This document shows positions 1-10,124 of a DNA stretch of 64,000 bases, one piece after another; the stretch's first letter is position 1; every line of letters starts with the position of its first letter. Position numbers and translations under genes: made by a program. The notes below the pieces were generated by a model that did no database searches, was not told the DNA's origin, and saw only the letters and a list, made by a program, of their open reading frames with translations. Origin of the DNA: Trifolium pratense. Lineage: Eukaryota; Streptophyta; Magnoliopsida; Fabales; Fabaceae. The stretch covers positions 53,404,439 through 53,468,438 of the forward strand of contig NC_060062.1 of assembly GCF_020283565.1 (NCBI RefSeq), written 5' to 3'.

Positions 1-1321
1 ATAGCATTTGGAACAGTAAACAAGTTCTGGTGAAAAGGTGTAGGTGGTGACTGGTGAATGTGAATTGCTGATGGTTCGAAATCAAATGTGCATGTAACGA
101 GTGACCCTTGGTTGCAAATGGAGCATTTATTAGCAGTGTGTTCCAATTGCGAGTCAATCAATTGATGGTTGATGGGTGAGTGCCACTACATGGTCCTGAT
201 CAATATGATTTTCTAGTGTGGAATGAGGATTACAATGGTGTGTAAACCTTGCTATAATATGTTTATGTGAAATATTGTGAAGGTGGAAAAACTCCAAGTT
301 CTAGGTGATTGTAATTGGTAAATGTTTATGGAGTTCGCACTCTTCCATAGGTTTTTCATCTTCTGTGTCAAATCTATTGGGGATGCTTACCGATGTGTAT
401 GTGATTTTAAAATCGACGTATTCAATGTCCTCTAACTTGTCCGCTTTATATGAAGGCCGAAGAGGATGATTGACGGGTGTTCTTTAAATGTGAGATTGGT
501 ATAAGGTCAGCTGGGTTGCCCCAGGTTTGGGGGCTGTTGTGCAGCAGACAATTTAGCGACAGATAGGTGGTATTGAAGGTACGTACAAATGAATCTCGAC
601 AATTGGTTGGTCGTGTAGCCCTTGGTCAATCGGAATACCCCTGTTCAGCAATTGGTTAAATGTAATATCGATGCCGGTTTTCATAGGGAGGCGAATCACA
701 AGTATTGGTTAATGTTTGTGATGCAGTCACAGGGATTTTATTGTAGCCTATATTAGTTGGTGCATGGTCGAAATGCCTACTGTTAGGGGGAAGACAACTA
801 TGTTTCTTGATGCTATCAATTGGGTTAGAAATTTGGGACAACATAATTTGGTAAAATTAAACTATAAGATAGCTGATAGCTGATAAGCTAGCTTTTAGCT
901 GATAGTTGATAGTTAAAATTAAATTTTGCCCATTAGGGACTAAAAAAACAATAACAAATTTTATAGGGGCAAAAACAAGTGATTTTATTTTACAGAGACG
1001 AAAATCAAAACTCGCTACAAAAGTAGGGACCGAAAATATATTTTACCCAAAAAAAAAATTTGATATGTCAAATTTTGTCACATGTAATTAGGGGAATACT
1101 TTTCTTAATATAAATAAAGGAATATACATTTTCTTGTTCATGCAAAGTTTAAAATTTTGCTATATCAACAACATTACAAAAAAGAGAGAGTGAAAGTATG
1201 TTACTTGAGAGTGAAGAAACCGCAAACTCCATCAAACCATGTGAATATGTAAGAAACAACGACATTGAAACTTTATTGTGCTATAAACAAACATACACAA
1301 AATTACAAAGAAAAAAAAAAA
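1..1321. other. Region downstream of NRT2.5, no gene seen
   Basis: I found no credible coding region here. About 1-840 is less AT-rich than what follows and could be an old repeat, but I recognise no domain. Around 865-915 there is a short cluster of AGCTGATAG-like repeats. The AT-rich end beyond about 1100 is likely the 3' flank or 3' UTR of the nitrate transporter on the minus strand. Confidence 0.5.
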
Positions 1322-4300
1322 TCAAACATTTTGTGGTGGTGTAGTATCTTCAGAAGGCCTAGTTGAAATATTCAATTTTCCACCTCTTTCACTTCTACTA
1401 TTATCAGCAAATTTCAAGCTACCATGATGAGACCCTTTTTCTCTTTCTTTTGAGTTCCATTCAGACAAGTAATAATCTTCTTCTGAAACATTTTTAAATG
1501 ATGATGGACCAAATAACATGCCACCCCATTGTGGAAAATAAATTAAGAATAATGGTAATGTGCATATTATGATCATTGCACCCATTAGTGTTATTCCTCT
1601 TTCTTTTGAAAATCTTGATCCTTTGAAGAATATTAGTTGGGTTATTACTGCTCCAACGTTTCCTCCTCCTCCTGCCATTCCTGATATAACCCCTAAGGAC
1701 CTGAAAATTGCATATTTTAATGTAAATTTTGTTAGAATTAAGAATAAAAATTTAGGCGAATTCTTTGATACACATCTTATTTAGATATGTATTGGTACAT
1801 TGCTAAGGTGGATAATTCTGATAGATTCACAAATAATATTTATTAATTTTTGAACATTTCAGAATTATCCATCTTAACAGTGTACCGGAGTGTTCATAAA
1901 AAATTTAATGACATGTTATACGGTGATGTCTACTCTTTTTAGTCTTACTTTGCTTATTGTGAAGAAACTTGAGTATCTTACAAGTTTTGGTTAAGTAGGA
2001 TAGTATATATGATGCATTGCACATATTTAGGAGAGGGAGCATTTTAGGATTAGGGATTAGAGATTATTAGCTTTGGATTTGGGAATCATTTGTGGGTGAA
2101 AACAGAGATTTTAATTAATAGTTAATCTTTATGGTGGATTTAAAAACAAAAATTCTTTTATGTAGGGAAAATAGTTCTAATATTTTCAAAGAAGAAAAAT
2201 ATTAGAGTAAATATTATAGTAATCTTGGGCTAGTCGCACTGTTTTTCATTCGATTCCTCCTTGTATTGAACACTAGTTGATAAACGAAATGAGTTAAGTT
2301 TGTTTTTGTCAAAAAAAAAAAATCAAAGAAGAAAAATATTAGAGTAAATTTGGTCAATATGACAAATAAAAAGTACTAATTTAGAGCTTAAATGTGATCA
2401 AATTAATTATATTTAGATAATTCTCATCGACATTTTAGCTAGATTGATTATATATGGTTATTTTAACTTATTAATAGAGAAATGCATTTCAAAAACTAAT
2501 GAATTTTTTAATATTTCTATTGATTTAATAAAAACAAAAACACACAATTGTTTGCTTCATAAATCTATTATTTCTTTGCTAACAAGTAAAATGAACACAA
2601 ATTTAAAAAAATTAAAATAAAAAATATTTTTAAAAAGTAAACAGGCCTACATTAGCTGATTTTTTGGATTTTTTTTTCTTCTACTTTGTAACTTGTAAAG
2701 TGGTTAATACTTAATATCATTTTGATCGTGGACATGTCCTCCTTGACAATATAATGGGAACTTTGAATTTGCAGGTTTAGAAAAATATATTTTATTAAAA
2801 GTGGTAAACTTCTATTGATTAAAATAAACTAAATATTGATTGAATATTTGAATGGTAGCTTGACATGTATTATATAATTTCAAGAGACAAATTACCATCT
2901 ATTTTAATAAAAATGAAATAGTAAAATCTTTTTCCCAATTATTTGATGTTCATTCATTAAGTCAAAGCGACAAAAATATGCATAGTCTTTTAATTTTTCA
3001 TAAGTGTCGAATTTATTTTGTCATGTTTGATTAAATATTCTTGACTAAAATTGATTTTAACTCTAAAATTTAATTCTAACTTTAAGTTAGAATTTAGAAT
3101 TTTTGCCTATACAATTGATTTTACATAAATACATTATATTCTAACGTAAATCATTCCATCTTTAACTCATTTTAGGTGAAATTATTATTATTTTTTACAA
3201 AAGGTGGAATTAATTTCATAAAATCAATTTTTGTTATGTATAATAAAACACACACTAAACTAAATGATCCAAATGCCTATATTTATTATGATACACCAAA
3301 ATCATGGTGATCACCGTGACTTACCCGAAGGTATAGAGTGTAACTTCTGTCAAATCACGATGCATTACTATAATTCTATAGACTATATCCACTGTGATAC
3401 CAAACATAGGCGAAATATGTAAAGAATGAAGAAACATACCTTCTTGAGACAAAAGGAACAATCCCAAAAGTCATTCCACAAGCAGCTTGAACAAAAACAG
3501 AGAATATAATCATAACAACAATAGAAACACTTAAACTTCCAACAAGTCCCAAAATCACACAAAAAACACCAGCCAAAGTTTGACAAATCCACAAACACCA
3601 TAATCTACCCCTCATTCCAAATCTCTTAGCCATTAAATCAGAAATTAAACCTCCTCCAGGTCTAGAAAAAGCATTAGCCAAACCAAAACTTGCAGCAATA
3701 ATTCCAGCAGTATGAAGTTTAAGGTTAAACTTGTCATAAAAATATTCAGCTATGATATTGTCAACGGTCAACTCCACACCAAAACAATAACCATAAGTTA
3801 AAGCTAAAATCCAACCTCTATAATTTAACACACCATGATAAAGTACTTTTGAAAATTCATCTTTGGCTTTTTCACCTGATTTTTTTAAACCATGAAAATT
3901 TCCATCTGGTAAATCTTGACCAAATATTAAAATTGAAAATGCTGTCAAAGATTGTAACAAAGCTGGTATGAAAAATGCAATTCTCCATGCAGTGAATTTT
4001 GTTGAACCAATATTATCTTGAATGAGTGAAAATACAAGTGGCATGATGAGTTGTGTAGCTCCTCCACCAAGGTTACCCCAACCACCTGAAAAATATATTT
4101 ATTTTTTTTAGAAAAATAATTAAATTAAATTTAAAAAAAAAAAAGTTTAAATATACTTTTAGCTCCCAAGTTTACATTTACTCTCATGTGCATAGACTGA
4201 TTTTTCGAGTTTTCATTTATAATTTTAAAAAATCACGTTGGCTAATGAAAACTTAGTTTCACGTCAATAAATGATCTCACTTAAATATAAATTCGGGGAA

Positions 4301-4944
4301 AAATAGGAAGGGACTATCAAGTTACAAAGAAGAAAAGGATAAGAGGCCAAAATCGCTGACAAAAATATGAGACCAAAACTGCAAAATCGAGATTTTTAGT
4401 GGTTCAAAAGTGAAATTAAGTTAAAAAAAATACCTGAAAAACCATTTGCTCTGCCAACAACAGTAGTAGAAAACATAGAACTCATCCAAAACTGAGTAGA
4501 AACAAAAGTGGCTATAGAAAAACCAGTGAAGAACCTTACAAGAAGAAAACTAGTAGCAGAATTGATAATTGAAGTACAATAAACAGCCGGTGAAGTTAAG
4601 AGAATAAGAGAAGCCGAAGCAAGACGAGGTCCAACTAAATCACAAGCTGTTCCCATTGCAATTCTTGCAAAAACAGCACCAGAAACAGATGCAACACCGG
4701 CATTTCCTATGTCTGTTGCTGTTAGATTAAGGTTGTCGCGGATTATAGGAACAAGTGGTGCTGCTGCAAAACTTGAAACAAAACATGCAAAGAATGAGAA
4801 CCATGATAGATGGAATGCTAGCATGTGAGGTTTGGCTATTGAGTGTATTTTGAAGACTGTTGATTTGTTTTCTGAATCAACTGGAAGAGAGAATTTTTGT
4901 TGGGGAGGTTCATTGGTTGATGGTGTTGGGAGCTCTAGATTCAT
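1322..4944 (-). CDS. NRT2.5: High-affinity nitrate transporter, NRT2.5 type
   Basis: Major facilitator of the nitrate/nitrite porter family, a plasma-membrane proton/nitrate symporter. NRT2 proteins normally need the partner NAR2/NRT3. Exons read by eye: 4944-4434, 4085-3440 and 1700-1322 (511 + 646 + 379 nt), giving 511 residues, the usual NRT2 length. All borders are GT..AG and the phases join cleanly. The N-terminus [12 protein letters not shown] is followed by the first membrane helices; NNP signatures are visible as GGWGNLGGG at the exon 1/2 junction and [11 protein letters not shown] at the start of exon 3. The MFS loop motif appears as [10 protein letters not shown]. The C-terminal tail has [10 protein letters not shown], as in Arabidopsis NRT2.5, which it resembles more than NRT2.1; NRT2.5 members serve nitrogen-starved plants. 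Intron 2 (1.7 kb) carries a SINE. No break is seen, so the gene looks functional. Confidence 0.95.
2213..2322 (+). mobile_element. Short SINE-like retroposon in NRT2.5 intron 2
   Basis: A 110-bp insert ends in TTTTTGTC plus a 12-base A run and is flanked by two identical 27-bp direct repeats (2186-2212 and 2323-2349). Poly-A plus a long target duplication shows target-primed retroposition. ATTCGATTCC inside resembles a Pol III box B, so it is probably a 5'-truncated tRNA-derived SINE. It lies antisense to the host gene. Confidence 0.75.
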
Positions 4945-6880
4945 GATTGTGTGTTGGATTGGACAGGGCAGGGCTATGAAAATATTGTATTGGATTTGGG
5001 TTGAGATATTGTGTATGAGTATGACCTTTTAATGTGTATTTGACATCAAGTTTTCTATAATGTTTTTTTTGAGCACAAAGCCAACTACTTTGTTTGACTT
5101 TTAGCTCAAAAGTGAATGAGAATTTTAGCACGTTAGTTTGATGTACTTATAAGGGATTTGGATTCACCGCTGTCAAATGATGACGTAGTTTCATGTTATG
5201 ATTAATCATGATCGTTGATTTAAGATTGGACTATTCAGATTTAAAATACAGTTTTATAAAGCAAAATAATCTCAGTTACCGATAAAAGATCGGACTTCCT
5301 AGATCAGTTACAGCACCCTGATGTAACCGTGGGAAACCCAAATCCGTTATATAAAGGTTAATCATTATTAATATGTTTCATCTCGGATCATTTTTAAAAA
5401 TCCTAATACCAACTATGAAGAGCATATTTAATTGTATATTTTTAAGAAATCCCATTTAAAATTTTAGGCGACTCCATTTTTATCAACTCAATTTTATCAT
5501 ACTCATTCAAATTTTAATTTGATAGGAGTTTTCACAATAATAGGCTTAAGAGCAATGTTATATCAACATGCTAGACAAAAATACGATATTTTATTCTCTT
5601 TACTCATAGCATGGTTATCGAAACATACAAAAAATATTTAAAAAATTAAAAGTGTATTTTTGTTGAATTTTTATTAGAAATGTATTTAAATAACATTAGT
5701 GATAGGCTTAAATATCATCTCTCACAACATCCATATTCTTTGTCCTACATTTGTACTTTCACAATATTAAAAAAAATATTTTATAAAACTCTCTTTTAAG
5801 ATTCTTCAAATAAGATTCTCACTCGATTATGAAATCCAAAAAAATATATGTAACACATTAAAATAATATCTTATCTTAGTATTAATAAATATCATGCTGA
5901 GTGCCGGCTTCTACGAGGTTATCACACTTAATTATTTATTTCCTATGATTGTGTATTAAGATACTAACTAGAATATTCTATAGAGGCGTATAATAAAGAG
6001 TTACACAACTATGAAGATAGCTAAGTATAATAAGATAAGAAAATAGCTATTTGTACTTTCAAGTTGGCATGTTGCTAAAAATTCATAAATGTATTGGTTT
6101 ATAAACTTGAGACTTGGAGAATAGTGTGTTTAATTGATGACTTTTCATTGGAAGAAAGGTACATTTAGAAGGTAAAACACACTCCCTCACACCGAGTCTC
6201 ATTATTTTTAAGTTTGTTTTTGGTGTGGAAAGAATTAATGGTGTTCAATTTCAACTCCAACAAAAGTAGGGACTTGTTTGGAATGAACCAAATGTTCAAC
6301 TGTGGATTGTTGACTTCTTGTTGTGGATCTATTGATTAACATGCATTCATTGACTTTGAAAGAGTTTTGCTAACAAGTTGAGTGTCGATCTTTATTTGGA
6401 TTTAACGCAGTAAAAATTAATTTTAGATAGATGTGAGTTTAAATTATTTATGTTTAAATATAGTTATGTAAATATGTGTTTTAATTAGAATAAAAATCTC
6501 GGTTTTAAGTTAATCAGAATAATTTCTACAAAGAAAATCAATTATAATAAACTTTGAGGTTAAACTTTTCTTTGGATTCGTCCATCCAAATATCATTATG
6601 ATGTTAATTCTCCGGTTCCTAATAAAGGAGGTCTCGATAATTCATAGTTCGGCCATAAAGTAAGTAAAGTTTGATTAAGAATTATTCTCGCTAGGAATTG
6701 AAATCAGGTTCTCCCGAACAATTCGTTCTAATTGGAGCTCATTAACGTACTTGAGCTCAATATCTTAGTTATTCATCCAAATTGCATTTTTTTTTTAAGA
6801 AAAAATTGCATTGGTTGTTATGAGCTATAAATCACACGATTTATTCAAAATAATGTATATCACACCATTATAGAACCCGT
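4945..6880. other. NRT2.5 upstream region with MITE-like pieces
   Basis: No gene seen. The first few hundred bases should hold the NRT2.5 promoter (read leftward). A possible MITE lies at 5154-5345, bounded by GGATTTGG and CCAAATCC. Another AT-rich piece at 5554-5698 is bounded by AATGTTAT and ATAACATT and resembles the ends of the piece at 59776-59934. I could not establish target duplications for either. Confidence 0.35.
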
Positions 6881-6887
6881 GGTTATT

Positions 6888-7045
6888 TCGACTTTCGAAA
6901 GGATGTGGTTGAATGATGTACCAATTAAGGTAGGCATATTTGGTTGGGGGTCGATATTAGCAAAATTGGCAACGCGAGAGCAGGGTTAGCTAATCGGGGG
7001 ATCATTACAAACCCATGCAAGCTCTATTGCGCATTTTGTTTCTTC
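6888..7045 (+). mobile_element. LINE remnant (zf-RVT region)
   Basis: Plus-strand translation gives WLNDVPIKVGIFGW, then after a frame change LANRGIITNPCKLYCAFC. This matches the zinc-binding reverse-transcriptase-associated domain at the end of plant LINE ORF2. It is frameshifted and only about 50 residues long, so it is a dead fragment. Confidence 0.6.
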
Positions 7046-7763
7046 TAAAAAAATGTATTCTTTAACGTAACAAATTACTTTTCTTCTAGTATTGTTTAAC
7101 TTTATTTTCTTAGCGTAATACACGATTGCTATATTGTTTGCTTGTTTTTTAGATAGCAGTACTGTATATGGTTACATTCATTCAATTTGTTATTCAGAAT
7201 CTGGGATTAATTTTTTTTTTTTTTTGGAATGGCGGGAATCGCATTTGTTGACTTGGTATGATTCGGTTTGTGCATGTAGTTAATTAAGTTGACATAGTAT
7301 GAGATTCTCTTTCTTCATAATTGAATAAACATTTATTATTTCTGCTATACTGTATAATTAAAATTGCAATTATATCATGTCATGACACTTATGAGCTTTT
7401 ATTGAATTCATTAATTTTGATTCATCTCAATGCATTCGCTACTGTGCAGTCAAACTATGCTAAAAAAAATTAGTCGTCCGATCAAAATCGAACGGCTTCA
7501 TATTTTAATACAATTTTAAATTTTTTATAATAATAAATTCTGACTTTGAAATATGAATGTTATATCAAATGAGTTGACTTCACTACAAAAAAGGTATTGA
7601 GTAACATTATTTTTCACCATAACAAAAATATTGGATGATTGTTGTTTGCCTCCTGAATTGTTCACACTAAAAAACAGATTATCAAAAGATATTTTTCGAT
7701 AAAATTATACTACTGAGAGATATCTTTCGATTAAATTTACACTACAAGAAGATATCTCCCGGG

Positions 7764-8474
7764 CATGGGCGGACCACTTCAAGGCTTGGTGTGGCTATAG
7801 CCACACCAGCCTAGCCCAATTTTTTACTAAAAAAAATAAATAAATAAATATTTTATAAATAATTTTAGGTCATTTTGTATATATATTCGTACAAATATTA
7901 ATGTAAATATTAGTTTAGAGTTTATTATTGATGACCATAAGTCCCTCGTATATATATTAGTTTAAGTATTAGTGCAAATATTAGTTTCTAGTCTATTATT
8001 GATGATTTCCAGTCTTTCATTATATGTAAAGTATTATTTTAAGCTATATATAGTTTAATTTTATAACAATTAATTTTAACTTTGTTTGGCAAAAAAATGT
8101 GAATAACTAATTGAGTTTGTAGTATTGGGTAAAATTACCAATTCAACTGGAATATAAATATGAAATGACATAATTAATATTTAATTTTTTGATGTGAGAT
8201 AATACGAGTAAAATTGAAATAAAAATAGTGATATGCATGATTTAATAATTATAGTCTTTTTTTTATTCGAATAGAAATTTTGTGGTTTTTTTTTATGTTT
8301 TTTTTTTTTAAGAAATTTTATAGTTCGTTGATTTGTTGTTCTTTTTTTGGAGATACATGTTGTATTAGTAAATCTCATATATTGTTTATTGTTCAACTGA
8401 ATTATCAATGAATTTTTTTTCGAGTAGTGCCTAAATTTTTAGCCACCAGTTATTTGTGTCTGGGTCCGCCCCTG
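7764..8474. mobile_element. Non-autonomous hAT element, 711 bp
   Basis: The ends are CATGGGCGGACC and GGTCCGCCCCTG, inverted copies of each other, directly flanked by the 8-bp duplication CTCCCGGG (7756-7763 and 8475-8482). An 8-bp duplication with CAGGGGCGG-like termini is the hAT signature. The left end also has a subterminal palindrome (GTGGCTATAGCCAC). No transposase is encoded. It sits about 120 bp upstream of the eS10 promoter motifs. Confidence 0.9.
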
Positions 8475-8594
8475 CTCCCGGGGACATAGGAGGAGGGTAT
8501 TCTGGTTAATTTAGAGGCCGAAGAACAATCATCAAAATATTAAATAAATAAAAACTTAAACAGGCTAGAGAAAAATCCAACTTAAATTAATAAT

Positions 8595-8693
8595 TGGGCC
8601 ATGAATAGGCCCAGAAAGAAAGGCCGAATAGGCCCGTGATTACCACGATCGTCATCGTCATCATAAAACACAATTCGACAGTACATTAGGGTT
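8595..8693 (+). promoter_or_regulatory. eS10 promoter: site II and telo-box-like motifs
   Basis: TGGGCC at 8595-8600 and GGCCCA at 8608-8613, with further GGCC-containing words to 8635, match the site II elements of plant ribosomal protein promoters. TTAGGGTT at 8686-8693 resembles the telo-box (reverse orientation). Both lie within 170 bp of the start codon. The motif pair supports real promoter identity; activity is not shown. Confidence 0.6.
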
Positions 8694-8765
8694 GCAGCAC
8701 CAACCGTCACCGAAGAAGTGAATTTTTTCGCCGCGCCTCCTCATCCACACACACAACTTGTAACC

Positions 8766-9489
8766 ATGGTACTTCTCAATTCCATTTCAAACATAGATTG
8801 AAAATTTAACTTTGAATCAACTTATATATGCTTATTTGTTTATTTATCTTATCAGATCATTTCCGAGAAAAATCGTAGAGAGATCTCCAAATACCTCTTC
8901 CAAGGTATGTTAATGGTTAGGGTTTCATTTTGTTATGATTTTATTTTGCTTTGTTTGTTTAATTGAATTGATTAAGTTGTTGTTTAGAGGGAGTTTGTTA
9001 TGCAAAGAAGGATTACAATCTTGCAAAGCATCCAGATATTGATGTACCAAATCTGCAAGTGATTAAGCTCATGCAGAGCTTCAAATCAAGGGAATATGTC
9101 AGGGAAACTTTTGCTTGGATGCACTATTACTGGTTTCTTACCAATGATGGAATTGAGTTCCTTAGGACTTACCTCAATCTTCCATCTGAGATTGTGCCAG
9201 CTACTTTGAAGAAACAGGCTAAGCCAGTTTTTGCAAGGCCATTCGGCGGTGATCGCCCTAGGTATCCATCAATGTTGTTTGTGTTTTTGAAATTTTTCTG
9301 TTAATGTTTTTATTGTGTTGTTTGAATTTGAATGAAATGTTGTTTTTGAATAGGGGTCCACCTAGATTCGAGGGACAAAGGAGATTTGGTGGTGACCATG
9401 ATGGTTATCGTGGAGGTCCTAGAGGACCTGGTGGTGAGTTTGGTGGAGAAAAGGGTGGAGCTCCAGCCGACTATAGACCTTCTTTCGGG
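8766..9489 (+). CDS. RPS10: 40S ribosomal protein eS10 (RPS10), 3'-truncated
   Basis: Component of the small ribosomal subunit with an N-terminal S10/plectin winged-helix domain. Exons: 8766-8768 (the ATG alone), 8856-8904, 8988-9261 and 9354-9489, with clean phases and 154 codons. The protein starts [17 protein letters not shown] and keeps [20 protein letters not shown], followed by the start of the Gly/Arg-rich tail and ADYRPSFG. Plant eS10 continues for about 25-30 more Gly-rich residues encoded by a last exon; I could not find that exon before the next gene. Past the donor at 9490 the sequence runs into a hAT element, a Copia remnant and a Helitron. If intron 4 is retained, the frame stays open to a stop at 9607-9609, giving 193 residues with 39 novel ones, mostly hAT-derived. 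The body is undamaged, so it is a recent truncation or an expressed variant. Confidence 0.85.
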
Positions 9490-9500
9490 GTAATCTTATT

Positions 9501-10116
9501 CAATGTAGTCAGGTTCGAGATCCTACGTAGGATCGGTAGGCTGGTTGAGAATCGTAAGATCGGGATCGTAGCTCGATTCGTAAGATCCTACTCAAGGGTA
9601 AAATTGTAACTTCACGTATATACATATAGACATAAACATAAAAAAATATAATACATGAACAAAATAAACTTTATTAATTAATATTTTATAGACATCATTC
9701 CAAATGTTCGTAAGTTCATAACAAAGGGTTATAAGAAGCAACAATAGGGTTAAAAAAAACAAAATGAAAACAGAGGGCTGAAACTTGAGAGTGAAAGAGA
9801 TGAGTTCAGAAGGTTTCAGTGAAGACAGAGGTTTGAGGGAAAGAGATGGTTGAAAGTGAGAGAGGAGTGAACGAAAATGAGAAAGGAGTGAGAACAAACA
9901 TACACCAACCGCCGACGAGGTTCACGACGGCAACAGCGCCGTCTAGAGCTCAGGTCAAAAACCCTCTAGGATCGTAAGAACCTATGACCCAGTGCGAGAA
10001 CCTGACTACAGACAGGTCAAGAAAAGGAACCTGCATGGGTTCTATGCTCGCTTAGCCTTCACGAGCTCTTAGGATCTTAAGAACCTAAGACCCGGTGCGA
10101 GAACCTGACTACATTG
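9501..10116. mobile_element. Non-autonomous hAT-like element, 616 bp
   Basis: The termini CAATGTAGTCAGGTTC and GAACCTGACTACATTG are perfect inverted repeats flanked by the 8-bp duplication ATCTTATT (9493-9500 and 10117-10124). Subterminal words such as GGATCGTAAGA recur. The right terminus is partly duplicated inside the element at about 9968-10006. It lies 11 bp after the donor site of eS10 exon 4. Confidence 0.9.
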
Positions 10117-10124
10117 ATCTTATT

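Noticed and set aside
7582..7600. CACTACAAAAAA, a possible CACTA element end
   Set aside because: No inverted partner, no subterminal repeats and no duplication were found nearby.
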